Position numbers and translations under genes: made by a program. 11,148 nucleotides of DNA, from NCBI GenBank assembly GCA_965659725.1, contig CBFHXG010000055.1:1-11148 (forward strand). Reading direction: 5' to 3'. Shown piece after piece: positions 6,768 to 11,148 of this stretch. The notes under the pieces are model-generated. The model made no database searches and had not been told where the DNA came from. It saw only the letters and a program-made list of their open reading frames with translations. This DNA is from Phaeocystidibacter sp965659725. GTDB taxonomy: Bacteria > Bacteroidota > Bacteroidia > Flavobacteriales > Schleiferiaceae. Position 1 is the first letter of the stretch. Every line of letters starts with the position of its first letter.

Positions 6768-8252
6768 ATGAGCACCGCCACCCAACTTTCACAGCTAGAA
6801 CTTGAGTTCGCTGAGTTTCGTGAGAATATCCTTGGTGTCAATGAAACCATAGATACTCCTTTTGGTCAAAAGCCACTTATCTACGCGGATTGGATCGCGA
6901 GTGGTAGACAGTATCTGCCGATCGAGACGCGCCTCCAAGAAATGGGGAAATTCGTGGCCAATACGCACACGGAAACCTCTTACACTGGCGCTTTAATGAC
7001 GTTGTCCTATTCCAAGGCAAGAGGTATCATCAAACGTCACGTAAATGCAAGTAAGGAAGATGTTCTGCTAACCGTTGGTACGGGAATGACAGGAGCCGTG
7101 CTTAAATTTCAAAGGATACTTGGACTCAAGATCGCCGATAAATTCCGCGATCAGGTAGAGCTGAAGGACGACGATAAACCGGTGGTTTTCGTAACCCACA
7201 TGGAGCATCACTCCAATCAGGTCAGTTGGTTAGAGACCATCGCCGATGTGGTAGTGGTTCCCTGTAATGAAGAGGGCTTGGTTTGCCTGGATACATGGCA
7301 GACCTACATCGATAAGTTCGAACATAGGAATTGGAAGATAGCAACCATCACCGCAGCATCAAACGTTACGGGTATAGAAACGCCTTATCATGAGATCGCT
7401 AAGATGATCCACAAGGCCAATGGTTGGTGTTTCGTGGATTTCGCCTGCAGCGCCCCTTATGTTGATATCGATATGCATCCTGAAGATGAAGATGCTCGCC
7501 TCGACGCCATCTTCTTTTCACCGCATAAGTTCTTAGGCGGACCTGGTTCTGTTGGGATTGTAGTGTTCCACAGTTCCCTCTATACCTGCAAGCAGCCCGA
7601 TCACCCCGGCGGAGGTACAGTAGTGTACACCAATCCTTGGGGAGAGCATATCTATATCGATGATATCGAGGTACGCGAAGATGGCGGTACACCAGGGTTC
7701 ATGCAAACGATCCGCGCGGCCCTCTCCATTCAGCTGAAAGATCAAATGGGCACCGATCGCATCCGTGAACGCGAACATGAGTTGGTCCATTACATGATCG
7801 ACAGACTGGGTAAGAATGAGAATATCAACATACTAGCTGGACAACATAAGGATAGACTTGGAGCTATATCACTGATCATCAAGGACCTGCATTACAATTT
7901 GGGCTGTCGCTTGTTGAACGACCATTTTGGCGTTCAAGTAAGAGGAGGATGCTCATGTGCGGGAACCTATGGTCATTTTTTACTCGATGTTGATCGCGAT
8001 CACAGTGACATCATCAAGAATGAGATCGTTTCAGGAGACATCTCCCATCGTCCAGGTTGGATACGCGTGAGCTTGCACCCTACCATGACCAATCAGGATA
8101 TCGAGTATATCTGTTCCGCCATTGAGCAAGTTGCTAGCAACCATAAGGAGCTAGGAAAAGACTACGAATATCGAGTTTCGCACAACGAATTCGTGCACAA
8201 AACCTACCAGTACGATGTTGAAAGTCGTGTTGAAGATTGGTTCCAACTTTAA
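6768..8252 (+). CDS. Class V PLP-dependent aminotransferase / cysteine desulfurase-like protein
   Basis: A 494-aa fold-type I PLP enzyme of the class V aminotransferase family, which includes NifS/SufS cysteine desulfurases, selenocysteine lyase and related epimerases. Visible sites: HMEHHSN (144-150), with a His expected to stack on PLP; FVDFACSAPY with Asp224 for the pyridine nitrogen; and SPHKFLGG with Lys254 as the Schiff-base lysine. RGGCSCAGTYGH has Cys395 and Cys397 in the part of the fold where desulfurases carry the catalytic cysteine. It is longer than typical IscS (about 400 aa), with inserts around 125-140 and a C-terminal extension of about 60 residues. I chose ATG 6768 (MSTATQLSQLELEF); an in-frame TTG at 6747 lies inside a promoter box. 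The stop overlaps the ATG of the next gene, a NifS/IscS-type desulfurase, so the two are probably translated in tandem. Family membership is sure; the substrate is unknown. Confidence 0.88.
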   Translation: MSTATQLSQLELEFAEFRENILGVNETIDTPFGQKPLIYADWIASGRQYLPIETRLQEMGKFVANTHTETSYTGALMTLSYSKARGIIKRHVNASKEDVLLTVGTGMTGAVLKFQRILGLKIADKFRDQVELKDDDKPVVFVTHMEHHSNQVSWLETIADVVVVPCNEEGLVCLDTWQTYIDKFEHRNWKIATITAASNVTGIETPYHEIAKMIHKANGWCFVDFACSAPYVDIDMHPEDEDARLDAIFFSPHKFLGGPGSVGIVVFHSSLYTCKQPDHPGGGTVVYTNPWGEHIYIDDIEVREDGGTPGFMQTIRAALSIQLKDQMGTDRIREREHELVHYMIDRLGKNENINILAGQHKDRLGAISLIIKDLHYNLGCRLLNDHFGVQVRGGCSCAGTYGHFLLDVDRDHSDIIKNEIVSGDISHRPGWIRVSLHPTMTNQDIEYICSAIEQVASNHKELGKDYEYRVSHNEFVHKTYQYDVESRVEDWFQL

Positions 8253-9394
8253 TGAATACCAACAAGATATATCTCGATAACGCAGCTACCACGCCACTTG
8301 CCGATGAAGTGAAGGATTCGATCATCCAAGCAATGGAGATCTTTGGTAACCCTTCATCGACGCACGGTTATGGTCGAGAGTCAAGGATCCTCATCGAGCG
8401 GACGAGAAAAGAGATTGCCAAGGAACTTCACTGTGAACCGGGTGAGATCTTTTTTACCAGTGGTGGAACGGAGGCAGATAATCTCGCGATCCAATCATCA
8501 GTTCGCGATCTTGATGTTGAGCGGATCATTTCCCTGCCAACCGAGCATCACGCCGTACTTTATCCAGCAGAACACCTTGCATCACGCTTTGGCGTTGAGC
8601 TCACCTTGCTGAAGGTGGATGAGCGCGGAAGGATCGATATAGAGGAGTTGATCGAGCTATTGAGCACATCCAAAAAGAAAACCCTCGTTAGCATCATGCA
8701 CGGGAACAACGAGATCGGGAATATCATGGACATTGATGCGATCGGTAAGGTCTGCAAGGAGCACGGCGCGTTGTTTCACAGCGATACCGTTCAAACGATA
8801 GGCCATTTTAAGATCGATCTAAGTACCACACCACTTGATTTCGCCACTTGTTCCGCGCATAAGTTCAATGGTCCCAAAGGGATAGGATTCCTATTCGCAC
8901 GAGGTGGTATCAAGATACATCCTCAGATCTTTGGTGGAGGCCAAGAGCGGAACATGCGCTCTGGAACGGAGAATATCATCGGTATTGCCGGCTTGGGTGC
9001 CGCATTCCGATTAGTATGCGAAGAGAGAGGGGCACTGAAACCACGCCTCCTTGAATTGAAGAAAATGCTGATCGATGGCATTCGTAAGGTTCGTCCAGAT
9101 GCGATGTTCAATGGCCAAAGCGACGACCTAGACCATAGTCTTTATACGGTTACGAGCGTTGCACTGCCCACTACGAACGACAACGGAATGCTGCTCTTTC
9201 AGTTTGATATGAAGGGGATCGCCTTAAGCGGCGGGAGTGCCTGCAACTCTGGGGCTCAGAAAGGGTCTCATGTGATCGAATCGATTCGCCCCGACGTACC
9301 CACTCAAAACCTAAGGATCTCAACCGGGCGGCAAACCACCACAGCTGAGATCCAGGAATTCTTGACCGCTTTTGAGGAGCTTACCTCTAAGTAA
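8252..9394 (+). CDS. Cysteine desulfurase (NifS/IscS family)
   Basis: A 380-aa PLP enzyme that takes sulfur from L-cysteine as an enzyme persulfide, giving alanine. The sulfur serves Fe-S clusters, tRNA thiolation or cofactors. Motifs seen: YLDNAATTPL at the N-terminus; TEHHAV (His99, His100); MHGNNEIG; HSDTVQT (Asp178, Gln181) for PLP contacts; SAHKFNGPKGIG with the Schiff-base Lys204; GGGQERNMRSGTENI for phosphate and substrate; and GGSACNSG with the likely catalytic Cys331. The length and the long cysteine loop fit the group I NifS/IscS type rather than SufS. ATG 8252 overlaps the previous stop (TAATG); the in-frame TTG at 8237 is less likely because the protein would then begin ahead of the usual N-terminus. 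No IscU, SufBCD or tRNA-thiolation gene is in the window, so the sulfur acceptor is unknown. Its stop codon touches that of the convergent carbonic anhydrase gene. Confidence 0.9.
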   Translation: MNTNKIYLDNAATTPLADEVKDSIIQAMEIFGNPSSTHGYGRESRILIERTRKEIAKELHCEPGEIFFTSGGTEADNLAIQSSVRDLDVERIISLPTEHHAVLYPAEHLASRFGVELTLLKVDERGRIDIEELIELLSTSKKKTLVSIMHGNNEIGNIMDIDAIGKVCKEHGALFHSDTVQTIGHFKIDLSTTPLDFATCSAHKFNGPKGIGFLFARGGIKIHPQIFGGGQERNMRSGTENIIGIAGLGAAFRLVCEERGALKPRLLELKKMLIDGIRKVRPDAMFNGQSDDLDHSLYTVTSVALPTTNDNGMLLFQFDMKGIALSGGSACNSGAQKGSHVIESIRPDVPTQNLRISTGRQTTTAEIQEFLTAFEELTSK

Positions 9395-10024
9395 CTAGTC
9401 GAAAACGAAAATATCTTCGATATCCGAAGTATTGCCCACTTTGGTGTCTAGCTTGTGGATCTTTCCATCGGCAATGTCGTACACCCATCCATGAATAATG
9501 GGGTAGTCGCCTTGCTTCCAGCTTTCTTGAACGAATGGAATGCGAGCCATGTTGTTCACTTGCTCCTTTACATTCAATTCAACGAATCGGCGGAATTTAG
9601 CCTCACCCTTGAGGGATCTCATTTCATCCTTGTTCAGGCGATGTACATCTTTGATGTGGTTGAGCCAACCATCGATGAAGCCTACGCTATCATGACCCAT
9701 TGCCGCAGCAACTCCGCCACATCCATAGTGACCACAGATAATGATATGCTTGACCTTTAAGACCTTGACAGCGTAGAATACGACGGATAGTAGGTTGGAG
9801 TCCGTATGCACGACCACATTGGCAATGTTGCGATGCACAAAAATGGACCCTGGGGTAGTATTGGTTATCTGGTTCACTGGAACACGACTGTCTGCACAAC
9901 CGATCCAGAGGAACTCAGGACTTTGCCCCTTCGCTAGTTGGTCAAAGAGGCCGGGGTTTTCTTCGTTAAGTTTTCGAACGAACTCCTCATTGCCTTCCAG
10001 AAGGGCATTAATGGAATCTGACAT
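9395..10024 (-). CDS. can: Beta-carbonic anhydrase, type II (Can-like)
   Basis: A 209-aa cytoplasmic zinc enzyme interconverting CO2 and bicarbonate, supplying bicarbonate for carboxylations. The zinc ligands of the beta class are present: Cys43 and Asp45 in GCADSRVP, and His99 and Cys102 in CGHYGCGG; Asp45-Arg47 form the usual catalytic dyad. The sequence closely follows E. coli Can in length and motifs (FLWIGC.DSRVP, FVHRN.AN, HIIICGHYGCGGV, IHGW.Y.I.DG). Trp40, Arg65 and Tyr182 match the residues that form the regulatory bicarbonate pocket in the Haemophilus and E. coli enzymes, so bicarbonate inhibition is likely (inferred). I chose ATG 10024 (MSDSINALLEGNEEF); a TTG six codons earlier is unneeded. 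It is 71 nt downstream of the PKD/CHU_C gene. TATCTTG in that gap is a poor match to a -7 box, so its promoter is not certain. Confidence 0.95.
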   Translation of the reverse strand: MSDSINALLEGNEEFVRKLNEENPGLFDQLAKGQSPEFLWIGCADSRVPVNQITNTTPGSIFVHRNIANVVVHTDSNLLSVVFYAVKVLKVKHIIICGHYGCGGVAAAMGHDSVGFIDGWLNHIKDVHRLNKDEMRSLKGEAKFRRFVELNVKEQVNNMARIPFVQESWKQGDYPIIHGWVYDIADGKIHKLDTKVGNTSDIEDIFVFD

Positions 10025-10095
10025 GTTACAATTGAGTTTCAAGCAAGATAGGAACTCAAAGTCAGATTACGCGAAATATGAAGCACGGAATACGG

Positions 10096-11148
10096 CTAGG
10101 GAACAATGGTTATATACCCTTTCTTCTCACCATCTTCTGACACAAATACATACACATAGGTGTCTTGCTTGATATTTCCACTGTTGAAGCGACCATCCCA
10201 GAATTCGCTGAATGGCCGGTCTGTAGTGAAGACTTCTTGTCCCCATCTATTAAAGATCGTAAAGCGCGTATTCAACAAGCATGTATTGCCTTTGAGGAGG
10301 AGGACATCGTTAACGCCATCGCCGTTGGGTGAGAAGGCGTTGGGGATATATACCCGATTGTCTAGGCGGGTTACATCTAAAGTGAATTCATACTCAAATC
10401 TCTGATTACAAACGGTATCGATAATGGATAGTTTGATCACTTGAGTTCCGGAATACGGAACCTTACTCTTCGGGTATTTGGCCCATTCTACATTTCCGTC
10501 TTCCCATTCCCATCGGTATTGATAGTAGGAGGAATCATTCTGATACCAAACATCAACCTTACCATTCTGACAATTGCTTGGCGTGATGTTCACGATAGGA
10601 GGAGGGATGTCGGTTACGAAATTTACCTCGACGGTTGCTGTATCGTACTTATCACAAATGCTATCCACAGCGATGAGTTGGATTGTATACTGACCTTCAG
10701 CAGGATAGCTATATTCTGGGTTGAGGCTGAATCGCTGTTGACCGTTCCCAAAGCTCCAAATGTAGTTGGTCGCTCTTGTGCTGTTATTAACGAGATAGAC
10801 GGTCCTTGATTGATCACAAAGGGTGTAGGTGATGTCAAAATCGGCGGTAGGCTCGATGCCTTGGTCGTGCTCGATCTGCAGGTAGGCCGTATCTGAAATA
10901 TCACAGATCGTGTCGATGGCTACGAGTTGGATAGTGTAGGTGCCAAATTGAGCATAGCTTACGGAAGGCTCTTCTTGATTGGAAGTTTGTCCATTGCCGA
11001 AGTCCCATTCAAATACATTCGCATTACGGCTATCATTGGTGAATTGAACATTCAGCGTGTTACATACCGTATCCACATCCGTTGTGTAGTTGATATCTGC
11101 AGCCGCTTCGATAGATACATCAAAATTGAATTTGACTGTGCCCAAGTT
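10096..11148 (-). CDS. Secreted PKD-repeat protein with gliding-motility/type IX secretion C-terminal domain (N-terminus outside window)
   Basis: The last 350 residues of a larger protein. The frame stays open to the window edge; the first in-frame TTG at 11145 encodes an internal leucine, so the true start lies beyond. From the N-terminal side there are three PKD-like domains of about 82-83 residues. They contain signatures such as FEWDFGNGQ, YIWSFGNGQ and YRWEWEDGN, each followed by YTIQL(V/I)A(V/I)D or a similar strand. The C-terminal domain of about 86 residues starts VYIPNAFSPNGDGVND, has FNRWGQEVF and WDGRFNSG, and ends GYITIVP. This is the CHU_C / gliding-motility-associated C-terminal family, taken as the sorting signal for the type IX secretion system. 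The protein is expected on the cell surface or outside, probably in adhesion or as a structural protein; a catalytic N-terminal part cannot be excluded. Paired cysteines recur in every PKD-like unit. Confidence 0.92.
   Translation of the reverse strand, partial: NLGTVKFNFDVSIEAAADINYTTDVDTVCNTLNVQFTNDSRNANVFEWDFGNGQTSNQEEPSVSYAQFGTYTIQLVAIDTICDISDTAYLQIEHDQGIEPTADFDITYTLCDQSRTVYLVNNSTRATNYIWSFGNGQQRFSLNPEYSYPAEGQYTIQLIAVDSICDKYDTATVEVNFVTDIPPPIVNITPSNCQNGKVDVWYQNDSSYYQYRWEWEDGNVEWAKYPKSKVPYSGTQVIKLSIIDTVCNQRFEYEFTLDVTRLDNRVYIPNAFSPNGDGVNDVLLLKGNTCLLNTRFTIFNRWGQEVFTTDRPFSEFWDGRFNSGNIKQDTYVYVFVSEDGEKKGYITIVP
10408..11064 (-). repeat. Three tandem PKD-like repeats with regular cysteine pairs (protein-level repeat)
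   Basis: The cysteine codons lie at 11064-11062, 10905-10903, 10818-10816, 10656-10654, 10572-10570 and 10410-10408. Within each unit the two are 53, 54 and 54 residues apart, and from unit to unit the gap is 29 and 28 residues, so the period is 82-83 residues. The second cysteine of each unit sits in D-[S/T]-[I/V]-C-[D/N]. The DNA is similar between the first two units around GAGTTGGAT (10924 and 10675, 249 nt apart), which suggests duplication. More repeats may lie upstream, outside the window. Confidence 0.7.

Noticed and set aside
7399..7790. Minus-strand open frames (97 and 85 codons) inside the class V PLP enzyme gene
   Set aside because: They lie antisense to a strongly conserved coding region, with unusual composition rich in Arg and Cys and no recognisable domain.
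10025..10095. A promoter for the carbonic anhydrase gene
   Set aside because: TATCTTG and TGACTTTG on the minus strand resemble a -7 box but each departs from the consensus, and neither has a TTG at the right distance.
1..11148. Mobile element, CRISPR array, tRNA/rRNA, phage or defence island
   Set aside because: I saw no transposase or integrase, direct-repeat array, cloverleaf or system-type gene cluster; the genes are conserved housekeeping and surface genes with uniform composition.

Overview
The window looks like a chromosomal housekeeping stretch from a member of the Bacteroidota, probably a flavobacterial-type gliding marine lineage (family-level placement is inference). Three things point that way. 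One gene ends in a gliding-motility/type IX secretion C-terminal domain preceded by PKD-like repeats. Two promoters carry the Bacteroidota -7 box TATCTTTG (TAnnTTTG), one with a TTG at the ideal 19-nt spacing. Gene starts lack clear Shine-Dalgarno sequences. Coding density is very high and no gap between genes exceeds about 150 bases, so there is no long unexplained non-coding stretch.

Left part (1-3063), minus strand: a three-gene operon reading leftwards. It holds a 12-repeat TPR protein, a DUF368/PopT-family membrane protein (polyprenyl-phosphate translocase family) and aroE (shikimate dehydrogenase, cut by the window edge). One strong Bacteroidota-type promoter at 3034-3063 serves it.

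Middle (3133-9394), plus strand: tex (RNA-binding S1/YqgF protein), a GlmM-type phosphohexomutase, then two adjacent class V PLP enzymes whose stop and start codons overlap (TAATG). The first of these is a 494-aa cysteine-desulfurase-like enzyme of uncertain substrate; the second is a NifS/IscS-type cysteine desulfurase.

Right part (9395-11148), minus strand: a type II beta-carbonic anhydrase whose stop codon directly abuts that of the cysteine desulfurase with no base between. Upstream of it is the C-terminal part of a large secreted PKD/CHU_C protein whose N-terminus lies beyond the window.

The functions are envelope and precursor metabolism (amino-sugar phosphate, undecaprenyl phosphate recycling, shikimate), sulfur mobilisation, CO2/bicarbonate and surface adhesion. 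I see no CRISPR, mobile element, phage, toxin-antitoxin or obvious new defence system. The most worthwhile oddities are the apparent TTG starts of tex and the DUF368 gene in near-identical sequence, the paired class V enzymes, the zero-gap convergent gene ends, and the regularly spaced cysteines in the PKD-like repeats.
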